Source of the DNA: Pseudomonas syringae
Lineage (GTDB): Bacteria; Pseudomonadota; Gammaproteobacteria; Pseudomonadales; Pseudomonadaceae
Direction: 5' to 3'
Assembly: GCF_001698815.1 (NCBI RefSeq)
Contig: NZ_LGSI01000044.1
Location: forward strand, 1 to 64,000
Length of the DNA stretch: 64,000 bases
In this document: in pieces, positions 48,079 through 55,863 of the stretch
How the letters are laid out: every line of letters begins with the position of its first letter
Position numbering within the stretch: the stretch's first letter is position 1
Program-made: the position numbers and the translations under genes
The notes under the pieces: model-generated
The model's database searches: none
What the model saw: the letters and a program-made list of their open reading frames with translations, nothing else
Told to the model about the DNA's origin: nothing

Positions 48079-49085
48079 TATTGCCCGGTTTTGTGCCAGA
48101 TGTTGCGTCCGGTCAAGCGCTCCCGATCATGGGCTGCGCTCAAATCCTGCTGCGGACCTTTAGGCACTATGCCGGTCGGATTGATGGTGCTGTGACTGGC
48201 GTAATAGTGATGCTTGATGTGCTCGAAATCGACCGTTTCAGCCACGCCCGGCCATTGATACAGCTCCAGAAGCCAGTTGCGCAGGTTCGGGTAGTCGGCG
48301 ATACGACGCTCGTTGCATTTGAAGTGGCCGTGATACACCGGGTCGAAGCGCACGATGGTCGTGAACAGGCGGATGTCGGCTTCGGTCAGGTATTCGCCGG
48401 TCAGGTAACGTTTTTCCCCCAACAGCACTTCGAGGGCATCGAGTTCAGCGAATACATCGTCGAAGGCTTCCTCGTAAGCGCCCTGCGACGTCGCAAAGCC
48501 GGCACGATAAACACCGTTATTCACGGCAGGATAAATACGGTCGTTCAGCTCATTGATCGGCTGCTGCAAGGCGTCGGGATACAGATCCAGGCGATTGCCG
48601 GTCAGCTCATCGAACGCAGAGTTGAACATGCGAATGATTTCAGCCGACTCGTTGCTGACGATACGTTGCAGCTTTTTGTCCCACAACAGCGGCACGGTGA
48701 CTCGCCCAGTGTAATCAGCGGTATCAGCCAGGTAACGCTGGTACAGGAAATTGTGGTTGTCGAGCGGGTCGCCACTGGAGCCTTTTTCAACGTCGAAGGT
48801 CCAGCCGTTTTCGCGCATCAACCAGCTGACCACCGACACATCAATCAGGCTTTCCAGCCCTTTGAGTTTGCGATAGATCAGCGTGCGGTGGGCCCATGGA
48901 CAGGCCAGCGAGACATAGAGGTGATAGCGACCGGCTTCGGCCTTGAAGCCGCCTTCGCCGGAAGGGCCGGGCCTGCCGTCCGCAGTGATCCAGTTACGGC
49001 GCTGCGCTTGCTCACGCTGGAACGCCCCGTCTTTACTGCTTTCGTACCACTGGTCGTGCCAGCGCCCTTCTACGAGAAGGCCCAT
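48078..49085 (-). CDS. Glutathionyl-hydroquinone reductase (Xi-class GST, YqjG/ECM4-like)
   Basis: A 335-residue Xi-class glutathione transferase that reduces glutathionyl-(hydro)quinones. The catalytic cysteine is in SLACPWAHRTL (about residue 62), the mark of the class. The C-terminal all-helical domain includes RYLTGEYLTEADIRLFTT and RFDPVYHGHFKCN. Length agrees with E. coli YqjG (328). It is transcribed alone. Confidence 0.94.
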   Translation of the reverse strand: MGLLVEGRWHDQWYESSKDGAFQREQAQRRNWITADGRPGPSGEGGFKAEAGRYHLYVSLACPWAHRTLIYRKLKGLESLIDVSVVSWLMRENGWTFDVEKGSSGDPLDNHNFLYQRYLADTADYTGRVTVPLLWDKKLQRIVSNESAEIIRMFNSAFDELTGNRLDLYPDALQQPINELNDRIYPAVNNGVYRAGFATSQGAYEEAFDDVFAELDALEVLLGEKRYLTGEYLTEADIRLFTTIVRFDPVYHGHFKCNERRIADYPNLRNWLLELYQWPGVAETVDFEHIKHHYYASHSTINPTGIVPKGPQQDLSAAHDRERLTGRNIWHKTGQ

Positions 49086-49179
49086 ATCTGACTCCCAATT
49101 CGTTGATTACGTACTTTGGAGGACAGTTTAGGCCGATTCGTTCGAACAAAAAGCGCAAAGGGTGGGGTGTAACGATCGG

Positions 49180-50181
49180 TTAAATCGATGTATCTCGATT
49201 TGCCCAAAAATGTTCCGCACGTTCGAAGGCTTCTTCTCGCGGTAACCCAAGACCGCGCAAGGCCAGTGCAATGGTGGATATCAGCGCGAGTTGCGGATAG
49301 CTGTCCTGCACCTCACCTTTCCACAAAGCGACCAATTGCTGCGGATCCAGCGTTGCCGGCTTCACATGGCGACGATCCGAGAGTGCAGGCCATTCTTCGT
49401 CCCAAGGCTGTCCATCGGTGGTGCCATAGAGATGACTGATGGTGTCAGGATTGATTTCAACTTCGCCGCCGTCACCTTTGACTACGATGGTGTGATCGCC
49501 AAGCAAGCCACTGGCGTCGCGATGAACGCTCTGATAACCCGGATGAAAAATGCTCTGCAAACCACAACGCGCGCCCAGCGGATTGAGGATTCGTGCCAGC
49601 GAGTGAATGGGCGAGCGCAGGCCGAGCGTGTTGCGCAGATCAATCATGCGCTGCAATTGCGGCGCCCAGTCAGCGAGAGGGATGAACGCCAGATTATGTT
49701 GTTCAAGCGCGGAGCCGACTGCCTGCCAGTTTCGAGCCAGTGGAATGCCCAGTAATCCCAGTAGCTGTTCGCTATATAAACGTCCGGCGGTATGCGCGCC
49801 GCCACCGTGCATCAGCACTTTCACGCCGTTCTGCGCCAGGCATTTCGCCGCCAGCAGATACCACGGCAGATGACGCTTCTTGCCGGCATAGGTTGGCCAG
49901 TCGATGTCCACGGGTAGCGGCGGCGCATTCAGCCGTTCGCGTACAGCCTCGGTGAAACCCGCCAGCTCTTCTGCGCTTTCTTCCTTGTGGCGCAACAACA
50001 TCAGAAAGGCACCCAGTTGCGTGTCTTCGACTTTTTCGTCGAGCACCATGCCCATGGCCTCGCGAGCTTCCTCGCGTGTCATGTTGCGGGCCCCGCGTTT
50101 GCCTTTGCCAAGAATGCGCACGAAGGGCGCAAATGGATGCTCAGCGGGAGTTTCAAGTGTTAGCGGGGCGTATTCAGTCAT
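49180..50181 (-). CDS. ybiB: YbiB-like glycosyltransferase-fold protein (TrpD2 family)
   Basis: A 333-residue protein related in fold to anthranilate phosphoribosyltransferase (TrpD). E. coli YbiB binds nucleic acid and lacks TrpD activity. The N-terminal helical part has MTREEAREAMGMVL and QLGAFLMLLRHKEES; the pocket residues include VLMHGGGAHTAGR and LRSPIHSLARILNPLG, and VVKGDGGEVEINP follows. Its ATG overlaps the tusE stop by four bases (ATGA), so it is coupled to the tRNA-thiolation operon. A link to tRNA or nucleic-acid metabolism is inferred from this and from the known family. Confidence 0.88.
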   Translation of the reverse strand: MTEYAPLTLETPAEHPFAPFVRILGKGKRGARNMTREEAREAMGMVLDEKVEDTQLGAFLMLLRHKEESAEELAGFTEAVRERLNAPPLPVDIDWPTYAGKKRHLPWYLLAAKCLAQNGVKVLMHGGGAHTAGRLYSEQLLGLLGIPLARNWQAVGSALEQHNLAFIPLADWAPQLQRMIDLRNTLGLRSPIHSLARILNPLGARCGLQSIFHPGYQSVHRDASGLLGDHTIVVKGDGGEVEINPDTISHLYGTTDGQPWDEEWPALSDRRHVKPATLDPQQLVALWKGEVQDSYPQLALISTIALALRGLGLPREEAFERAEHFWANRDTSI

Positions 50182-50513
50182 ATGCAATTGGTCGGCTTTG
50201 GCAGGCCCGCCAGTTTGGCGGCGAGTTTGGCAGGAGTGCCGTTGAACAGGCGATTGAGATGCATGCTATTGCCTTTTTCGGGGCCAAGCTTCAACGCAGT
50301 GTATTTGATGAGCGGTCGGGTCGCGGGGGACAACTGGAATTCGGCGTAAAAGTCGCGCAGCGTCTGCAGAATTTCCACATGCTCAGGGCTTAGCTCGATG
50401 CCTTCCTGGATGGACAAGGCCTGCGCAACCTGCAGCGACCAGTCGTCGAGATCTGCAAGAAAACCATCCTTGTCCAGGGCAATTGCGCGACCTTCAACGG
50501 TTAATCGTTTCAT
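50178..50513 (-). CDS. tusE: Sulfurtransferase TusE (DsrC family)
   Basis: A 111-residue relay protein that takes persulfide from TusBCD and passes it to MnmA for U34 thiolation. The sulfur-carrying cysteine is the second-to-last residue (PKPTNCI, Cys110). Core residues GFLADLDDWSLQVAQALS and YAEFQLSPATRPLIKY fit the DsrC/TusE family. It overlaps tusB and ybiB by four bases each. Confidence 0.93.
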   Translation of the reverse strand: MKRLTVEGRAIALDKDGFLADLDDWSLQVAQALSIQEGIELSPEHVEILQTLRDFYAEFQLSPATRPLIKYTALKLGPEKGNSMHLNRLFNGTPAKLAAKLAGLPKPTNCI

Positions 50514-50809
50514 AGCCAGGTATTGACCCGGTCGTAACGGATCGAAAGCTCAACAAATTGTGCATAGTCCACACGCTTTACCCAGCTAGGAACCGTCATG
50601 TTGCGCGCCTGAATATCTTCTTCAAGGGCATACAGCTCAAAGGTATTGACGCGATCTTGCAGCGCCTGCAATGGCGCGGTTGCCTGGGTGAGGGCGTAAG
50701 TGGCATCGCCGCACAACAACAGTGCATCGTTGCTGCCAAGCAGGCGCAAACAGCTGGTCAAGCGGCTGTCGGCGAATGGGGAGTGAGATAACACATGTAA
50801 GGTGGCCAT
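50510..50809 (-). CDS. tusB: Sulfurtransferase complex subunit TusB (DsrH family)
   Basis: A 99-residue small subunit of the TusBCD heterohexamer. It starts ATLHVLSHSPF and ends with the short DsrH pattern VDYAQFVELSIRYDRVNTW. Start overlaps the tusC stop by one base (TGATG). Confidence 0.9.
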   Translation of the reverse strand: MATLHVLSHSPFADSRLTSCLRLLGSNDALLLCGDATYALTQATAPLQALQDRVNTFELYALEEDIQARNMTVPSWVKRVDYAQFVELSIRYDRVNTWL

Positions 50810-51171
50810 CAGATTGTGATCACGTGGTCGTAGCGGTCGATGAGTTCGGAAATATCCTGCTCCTGGGGAAGCTGGCGGATAGTAATGTTCAAGTTGCCGG
50901 GAAACATCCCACGCTCCGCAAGGCTTTTCCCACAGGCAAAAATATCTTCGATGCCAAACATCTCCAGTGCCTTGAGATTTGCCGTGAGGTCTTTCTGTTG
51001 CAAGGAGGCCGCGTCTTGCGCTTGATTCAGTTGAAGAACGCCGTCATCCATGAACAGCAGCCCGATCGGCAAATCGTAAGCGCCGCCTGCCAGCACGACG
51101 TCCAATGCTTCGCGCGCGCTCAATCCAGACCAGGGCGCCTGACGGCTGATCACCAGTAAAGACTTGGCCAT
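50809..51171 (-). CDS. tusC: Sulfurtransferase complex subunit TusC (DsrF family)
   Basis: A 120-residue DsrE/F-fold subunit of TusBCD. Key stretches: PWSGLSAREALDVVLAGGAY near the N-terminus, PIGLLFMDDGVLQL, and the C-terminal ELIDRYDHVITI. It starts one base after the tusD stop. Confidence 0.92.
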   Translation of the reverse strand: MAKSLLVISRQAPWSGLSAREALDVVLAGGAYDLPIGLLFMDDGVLQLNQAQDAASLQQKDLTANLKALEMFGIEDIFACGKSLAERGMFPGNLNITIRQLPQEQDISELIDRYDHVITI

Positions 51172-51172
51172 C

Positions 51173-51565
51173 TCAAGGCCCTCCGAAACAGATAAGGCGA
51201 TCGGCTGACTGCGCGGCGTCGTGCAACTGACCCAACCCGGAAAGCTCCCAAGGCGCGGTGAGATTGGCTGAAGGTCGCTGATAGCGCTGCGCTTCTTCTT
51301 CGTTCAACACCCCTCGGCGTAAAGCCGCCGCGATGCAAACGACACCATCAAGCTTGTTCTCGCTGACGAATTCGCGCCATTGCGCAGCGATGTCCTGTTC
51401 GTCCTGGGGTGCGACGACGTTGGCAGAAGCGCTGTAGACGCCGTCCTGGTAAAAAAACAGCCGCACGATTTCATGTCCACCCGCAAGCACAGCTTGGGCA
51501 AACAAAAGTGCCCGGCGAGAAGAGGGCGCATGTGCGGCGGAAAAAAGGGCAATGGCGAACTTCAT
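51173..51565 (-). CDS. tusD: Sulfurtransferase complex subunit TusD (DsrE family)
   Basis: A 130-residue subunit of TusBCD that carries the persulfide. The active cysteine is in GVVCIAAALRRG (about residue 78). The N-terminus MKFAIALFSAAHAPSSRRAL fits the family. The start at 51565 is chosen over a longer open frame of 33 extra codons with no similarity. First gene of the tusD-C-B-E-ybiB operon. Confidence 0.93.
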   Translation of the reverse strand: MKFAIALFSAAHAPSSRRALLFAQAVLAGGHEIVRLFFYQDGVYSASANVVAPQDEQDIAAQWREFVSENKLDGVVCIAAALRRGVLNEEEAQRYQRPSANLTAPWELSGLGQLHDAAQSADRLICFGGP

Positions 51566-51623
51566 GGGATGCTCGTTCAGAGAAACTCCGGCAATGATAA
51601 AGAATTCACAGGCTCTAGACAGC

Positions 51624-51650
51624 AAAAAGCCCGCGATGCGGGCTTTTTGT
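51624..51650 (-). terminator. Rho-independent terminator after the Bax-inhibitor-1-like gene
   Basis: AAAAAGCCCGC-GAT-GCGGGCTTTTT-type hairpin at 51625-51649. It lies about 20 bases after the stop of the Bax-inhibitor-like gene and separates it from tusD. Confidence 0.88.
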
Positions 51651-51667
51651 TGACGCTTGACCATCTA

Positions 51668-52339
51668 TCAATCGTCGCGGCTCATGATGCCGAAGATTTG
51701 CAGCAGACTGATGAACAGGTTGTAGATCGATACATACAGGCTGACGGTCGCCATGATGTAGTTGCGCTCGCCACCGTGAATGATCGCACTGGTCTGGAAC
51801 AGGATGCAGACGGAAGAGAACAGCACAAAACCCGCGCTGATCGCCAGTTGCAGCCCGCTGATCTGGAAGAAGAAGCTCGCCAGCGTCGCGCCCAGCAGCA
51901 CGAAGAAACCGGCAGTGATGAAGCCACCAAGGAAGCTCATGTCCTTGCGGGAGATCAGCACGTATGCCGACAAGCCACCAAACACCAGCGCCGTCATGGC
52001 AAACGCCGAGCTGACAATTTCAGCACCGCCAGCCATGCCCAGATAACGATTGAGGATCGGGCCCAGCAGGAAACCCATGAAACCGGTCAAGGCGAAGGTC
52101 GAAACCAGGCCCCATGCGGAATCACGCAGCTTGTTGGTGAGGAAGAACAGGCCGTAGAAGCCGATCAGCACCACAAAAATGTTGGGATAGCCCACACGCA
52201 TCTGCTGGGCGACAAAAGCCATGACGCCACTGAATGCAAGGGTTAGGGCCAGAAGGCCGTACGTGTTGCGCAGGACGCGGCTAACCTCTAGCTGATCGGC
52301 CTGCACGCCGTTATTAACTGCGTAATCCTGTTCGCGCAT
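51668..52339 (-). CDS. Bax inhibitor-1 family protein (YccA-like)
   Basis: A 223-residue inner-membrane protein with seven predicted TM helices from about residue 28 to the C-terminus. The BI-1 family pattern includes an N-terminal LRNTYGLLALTLAFSG, a central GAEIVSSAFAMTALVFGGLSAY (split: GAEIVSSAFAMT, ALVFGGLSAY) and the C-terminal di-aspartate end MSRDD. E. coli YccA is an inhibitor and substrate of FtsH. AGGAG lies 6 bases before the ATG at 52339. Gene order tus - yccA is as in E. coli. Confidence 0.92.
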   Translation of the reverse strand: MREQDYAVNNGVQADQLEVSRVLRNTYGLLALTLAFSGVMAFVAQQMRVGYPNIFVVLIGFYGLFFLTNKLRDSAWGLVSTFALTGFMGFLLGPILNRYLGMAGGAEIVSSAFAMTALVFGGLSAYVLISRKDMSFLGGFITAGFFVLLGATLASFFFQISGLQLAISAGFVLFSSVCILFQTSAIIHGGERNYIMATVSLYVSIYNLFISLLQIFGIMSRDD

Positions 52340-52461
52340 GGCGAAACTCCTAGTGGTTGAAATGTTGAGTTGCAAAGATCATAACAGAGAGCCCGCAAAC
52401 GGCTACCCAGAGAGTTTGACAGCGTGTTTCATTCGGGTATTATGACGCCCGCAATGCAAGT

Positions 52462-52549
52462 GGAGATATGGCCGAGTGGTTTAAGGCAGCAGTCTTGAAA
52501 ACTGCCGACTGTAACAGGTCCTAGAGTTCGAATCTCTATGTCTCCGCCA
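52462..52549 (+). tRNA. tRNA-Ser (anticodon UGA), CCA encoded
   Basis: An 88-base type II tRNA. The acceptor stem GGAGATA pairs with TGTCTCC, followed by discriminator G and encoded CCA. The anticodon loop CTTGAAA within stems GCAGT/ACTGC gives UGA, reading UCA/UCG. There is a long variable arm and a T-loop GTTCGAATC. It is the border between conserved core genes and the accessory segment to the right. Confidence 0.96.
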
Positions 52550-52562
52550 CTTTTTAAACGCT

Positions 52563-52590
52563 AAAGCCCTGAGATTTCAGGGCTTTTTCG
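52563..52590 (+). terminator. Rho-independent terminator after tRNA-Ser
   Basis: AAAGCCCTGA / TCAGGGCTTTTT with loop GATT, 13 bases past the tRNA 3' end. Confidence 0.9.
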
Positions 52591-52669
52591 TATCTGGGGT
52601 TTGGTGGCGATTTGGCGGGTAAACCCGTAAACGTTCCGCATTATTCCAAAGCCGTTCCGCATCGCCTCT

Positions 52670-53014
52670 TTACCTGTCGAACATAAGGCAGTAGTGGATC
52701 AGTTGATCTTCTACGCTTTGTTTTTGCGCCAGGATCAAGCCCACCACTACCAGTTGCTCATTCTCGAAAGGTTCGTAAAAAATTCGATAGCCGTCGTGGT
52801 TCAGCTCTCTGTACTGGGTGATGCCGAAGAGGCTAGCCTGGGAGCTAATAGGGTAGGCGAGTGGGTTGTTTGAAAGCAGGGCTTCGACCTCGACAATCAA
52901 CCGAGATAGCTTCTGTTGTGCCCCAGCATTGCCAATGTGAGGCTGAAGATGGGTGATCTGCGAATACAGGCTTTGCTCAGCAGTTGAAGCGTACTGGATC
53001 TTAAACTTCGCCAT
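52670..53014 (-). CDS. RelE/ParE-family toxin
   Basis: A 114-residue basic protein with the RelE/ParE toxin fold. The C-terminal strands carry the typical [16 protein letters not shown] pattern and [10 protein letters not shown]. Members are ribosome-dependent mRNA interferases or gyrase inhibitors; which of the two applies here is not clear. Its start overlaps the end of the antitoxin gene by 14 bases, as expected for a toxin-antitoxin operon. It lies 120 bases to the right of the tRNA-Ser gene. Confidence 0.85.
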   Translation of the reverse strand: MAKFKIQYASTAEQSLYSQITHLQPHIGNAGAQQKLSRLIVEVEALLSNNPLAYPISSQASLFGITQYRELNHDGYRIFYEPFENEQLVVVGLILAQKQSVEDQLIHYCLMFDR

Positions 53015-53273
53015 CGTTTTCCTCTTGGTACTGATGGCAACGCTGGGCCAGGCGATTCAAGAGGGTGTCGCCCGAAATGAGTTTTCCCTGCTCCTTGTCG
53101 CGGGAGGCAAAAGCCATGAGCTTGATCAGGGCTACGGCCTCATCCCGGCGCTTGCGCTCTGCGTAGGACTCGATCACATAAGCGGGAAGGCCATTTTGCG
53201 TCACCACCATGGGTTCGGATACGTCCAGCGTTGCTGCGTTCTTCTTCAGGTAGCTGATAGTTTCGACTCGCAT
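53001..53273 (-). CDS. Phd/YefM-family antitoxin
   Basis: A 90-residue antitoxin. The N-terminal DNA-binding part ([36 protein letters not shown]) is the Phd/YefM pattern; the C-terminal helix that would wrap the toxin ends in an acidic EENDGEV. It is first in the operon, with GAGG 9 bases before the ATG and a TATAAA-like -10 about 25 bases upstream. Antitoxins of this type usually repress their own promoter. Confidence 0.85.
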   Translation of the reverse strand: MRVETISYLKKNAATLDVSEPMVVTQNGLPAYVIESYAERKRRDEAVALIKLMAFASRDKEQGKLISGDTLLNRLAQRCHQYQEENDGEV

Positions 53274-53872
53274 AAGTCGGTGCCTCTGACAATTTATAGA
53301 TAAGCCATGCCGACCCTCTCATGGGGTACGGTGCTGGTCCTGATGGCGAGGACTGGTCTGATAGTAGTCCAAATTTGGACCATGGTAAACGATCAGACAT
53401 TGCGCAGGGGTATGCCTTTATTTATGTTGTGCGGTTACTGGTCTTCAGTCGACGGACTCCGAGTCAGAATGCGATGCTCAATGCTGAAGAGCTTGGAGTC
53501 ACCTCTAAAAACGTCAATGAGATGAAGAAAGGATCGACCAATCCCGATATAGCAGGGGCGGGTAACGAATTGATAACCAGAGTGCGCCACTTTCGACTGC
53601 ACTAAGTTGCCGGTCTTTCCGCTACGGCTCCAACATCAGTTTGCGCCAGACGATTGTGGGAGCTGGTGCTGAAGGTTTGAGATTTGATGTTGGCTGGAGT
53701 GCCCCGTGCTTGGGAGTGGGCAGCGAATCAGGCCATTCTGATACATCCCTGACATCGGCCCTTTCAGATGCCTCGTCTGGCAACCCGACCGTTGGGTCGA
53801 TCAAGAAATGTTTTTCGGCAATTTTATCCATTTCACTTTCTTCATTTTCTCGAGAGCGTGTCTGGAGTCGGG
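53274..53872. other. Gene-poor stretch between the toxin-antitoxin pair and the oxidoreductase cluster
   Basis: About 600 bases with no gene I recognise. It holds the antitoxin promoter and the palindrome at 53367-53380. Two short frames could be read: plus strand 53321-53605 (94 codons) and minus strand 53622-53831 (69 codons, ATG, just after the MDR gene). Neither has family features or a good ribosome site. The base composition and broken frames suggest decayed or rearranged DNA. Confidence 0.5.
53367..53380. promoter_or_regulatory. Perfect 14-base palindrome upstream of the antitoxin gene
   Basis: GTCCAAATTTGGAC, 94 bases before the antitoxin ATG. A second GGACT/AGTCC pair lies beside it towards the gene. 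It is a candidate operator, though it is further out than the apparent -10. Confidence 0.35.
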
Positions 53873-54871
53873 TCAGATCAGCCTGATCACTACCTTGCCT
53901 TTTGCTCTTCCTTGTTCGACATAGCTCAAAGCCTTGGCTGTCGACTCGAAAGAGAAGGTTTGGTCGATCACCGGCTTTATAATTCCGGACTCGATGAGTG
54001 CCGTTATTTCGCCCAGCTGAGCACCGCTCTGACGCATATAGACAAACGCATATCTGACATTTTTTTTGCGCGCCTTTCTGCGGATGCTGCTGCTCAACAC
54101 ACGCATGACCAGGCCGAATACCCAGGACAGCCGTTGCTCTTCAGCGAACTCTGGCGTCGGCGGCCCGGAGATTGAAATGAGCTGGCCACCAGGCTTGAGA
54201 ATGCTGAGCGATTTTTCCAGCTCATCAGCGCCCAGGCTGTTCAATACGACGTCGTAGTCCTGCAGGACGCTTTCGACCTTTTGCTTCTTGTAGTCGATCA
54301 CAATGTCCGCTCCCAGCGCCTTGACCCATTCAACATTGTTTGTGCTGGTGGTTGTCGCGACAAAGGCGCCCAGATGCTTGGCGAGCTGGATAGCAATGCT
54401 GCCGACGCCACCGGAGCCGGCCTGGATGAAGACCTTCTGGCCTTTTTTCAGCTTGGCGGTTTCAACCAGCACCTGCCAGGCCGTGAGCGCAACCAGTGGG
54501 AGCGAGGCGGCCTCTTCCATGCCGATGTTTTTGGGTTTCAGCGCAAGTGCTTCTTCGGGCACCGCGATCAGCTCGGCAAATGTGCCGATGCGCTGTTCAG
54601 GAGGGCGCGCATAAACCTCATCACCCGGCTTGAAGCGCCGCACAGCGGAGCCCACGCCAACCACCACACCAGCCAGGTCATTGCCCAGTATCAACGGGAA
54701 CGAATACGGCAGGATCAGTTTGAATTCGCCTCTCCTGATCTTCGAATCGAGCACGTTGACGCTGGTCGCATGCACTTGAACAAGAACGTCATGGGCACCC
54801 ACGTCAGGGGCGGGTACCTCGCTTATGCGTCCATTGTTTTTACCGTAACGGTCGATGGTAAATGCCTTCAT
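53873..54871 (-). CDS. Medium-chain NADP-dependent oxidoreductase (quinone-reductase type)
   Basis: A 332-residue MDR-superfamily enzyme. It has the GroES-like N-terminal domain with SVNVLDSKIRRGEF and GNDLAGVVVGVG, and the nucleotide-binding motif AGSGGVGSIAIQLAKHLGA (about 150-168). The usual zinc-ligand cysteines of alcohol dehydrogenases are absent, so it fits the zinc-free quinone oxidoreductase/enoyl reductase branch. It is last in a same-strand group with the SDR and Old Yellow Enzyme genes, 130 bases after the SDR. Substrate unknown; probably electrophilic or xenobiotic carbonyls by context. Confidence 0.87.
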   Translation of the reverse strand: MKAFTIDRYGKNNGRISEVPAPDVGAHDVLVQVHATSVNVLDSKIRRGEFKLILPYSFPLILGNDLAGVVVGVGSAVRRFKPGDEVYARPPEQRIGTFAELIAVPEEALALKPKNIGMEEAASLPLVALTAWQVLVETAKLKKGQKVFIQAGSGGVGSIAIQLAKHLGAFVATTTSTNNVEWVKALGADIVIDYKKQKVESVLQDYDVVLNSLGADELEKSLSILKPGGQLISISGPPTPEFAEEQRLSWVFGLVMRVLSSSIRRKARKKNVRYAFVYMRQSGAQLGEITALIESGIIKPVIDQTFSFESTAKALSYVEQGRAKGKVVIRLI

Positions 54872-55000
54872 GTTGATTCAACTCTCATCGCATTGGCTCG
54901 CGGCATCGACGAATCCTGTGGGTGATTGTGGTTGAGGTCTCGAATCATGAGTTGTCATGTTGGGCAGGCGCTCTTGCACAAGCACCTGCTTCGCGATGTT

Positions 55001-55789
55001 TTACTGTTTGGCTTTGTAGCGCTCGGCGACTTCGGCTTGCCGAATCTGCGATAGCAAACCCTGGCGCGCAGCCTGCAAGGCATCCCAGCAGTCGGCATCC
55101 TGCAGTGGCGGGATAGTCACCGGCTCGCGACGATCAAAACCGACCAGCGCCGCATCGACCAGATCACCCACTTCCATGACGTCAGTCAGGGTGTTGATGT
55201 CGATACCCGCTCGCTCCCAGATTTCGGTGCGGGTGGCTGCTGGCAAAACGGCTTGCACGTAGACACCTTTGGGCGTCAGCTCCAGGCTCATGCCCTGTGA
55301 CAGAAACAGCACGAAGGCCTTGGTCGCACCGTAGACCGTCATGCCGAACTCAGGCGCCAGGCCAACAACCGAACCTATGTTGATAATCGCGCCGTCCCCA
55401 GCTTGTGCCAGGCGTGGGGCGATGGCGCTGGCAAGCCTTACCAGTGCAGTAGTGTTGAGCGTAACCAACTGAGCAACGCTGTCGGTGGACTGTTCGATAA
55501 AGCTGCCGGATTGTGCTGCGCCTGCATTGTTTACCAGGATGCCAATACTGGAATCATCGCGCAGGCGTTTTTCCACCGCCGTCAAGTCGCCGCTTTGGGT
55601 CAGGTCGGCCTGGAGCACATCAACGGATACATTGTGTGTTTCACGCAGTTGCGCCGCGAGGGCGTCCAGCCGATTTTTGTCGCGGGCTACCAGTACCAGA
55701 CTGTGTCCGCGTTGCGCAAAGCGCTCTGCATAGGTGGCGCCGATGCCAGTGGAGGCGCCGGTAATCAGAACGGTAGTAGGGTTGATCAT
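55001..55789 (-). CDS. Short-chain dehydrogenase/reductase
   Basis: A 262-residue classical SDR. Cofactor motif TGASTGIG at about 10-17, NNAG near residue 88, catalytic Ser in INIGSVVG, and the YxxxK pair in VYGATKAFV. It is the middle gene of the three-oxidoreductase cluster, 75 bases downstream of the Old Yellow Enzyme gene. The start at 55789 (MINPTTVLITG) gives the normal SDR N-terminus; the frame is open for 21 more codons. Substrate not predictable. Confidence 0.9.
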   Translation of the reverse strand: MINPTTVLITGASTGIGATYAERFAQRGHSLVLVARDKNRLDALAAQLRETHNVSVDVLQADLTQSGDLTAVEKRLRDDSSIGILVNNAGAAQSGSFIEQSTDSVAQLVTLNTTALVRLASAIAPRLAQAGDGAIINIGSVVGLAPEFGMTVYGATKAFVLFLSQGMSLELTPKGVYVQAVLPAATRTEIWERAGIDINTLTDVMEVGDLVDAALVGFDRREPVTIPPLQDADCWDALQAARQGLLSQIRQAEVAERYKAKQ

Positions 55790-55863
55790 GGCAAGATTCT
55801 CTGCTGTAGATATCGATTGGCGATTCACATGTATCGCTCGGAAGGCGAGCAACAGTGATTTTG

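Noticed and set aside
53622..53831. 69-codon minus-strand frame after the MDR gene
   Set aside because: It has an ATG but only a weak ribosome site and no recognisable features; listed only within the gap description.
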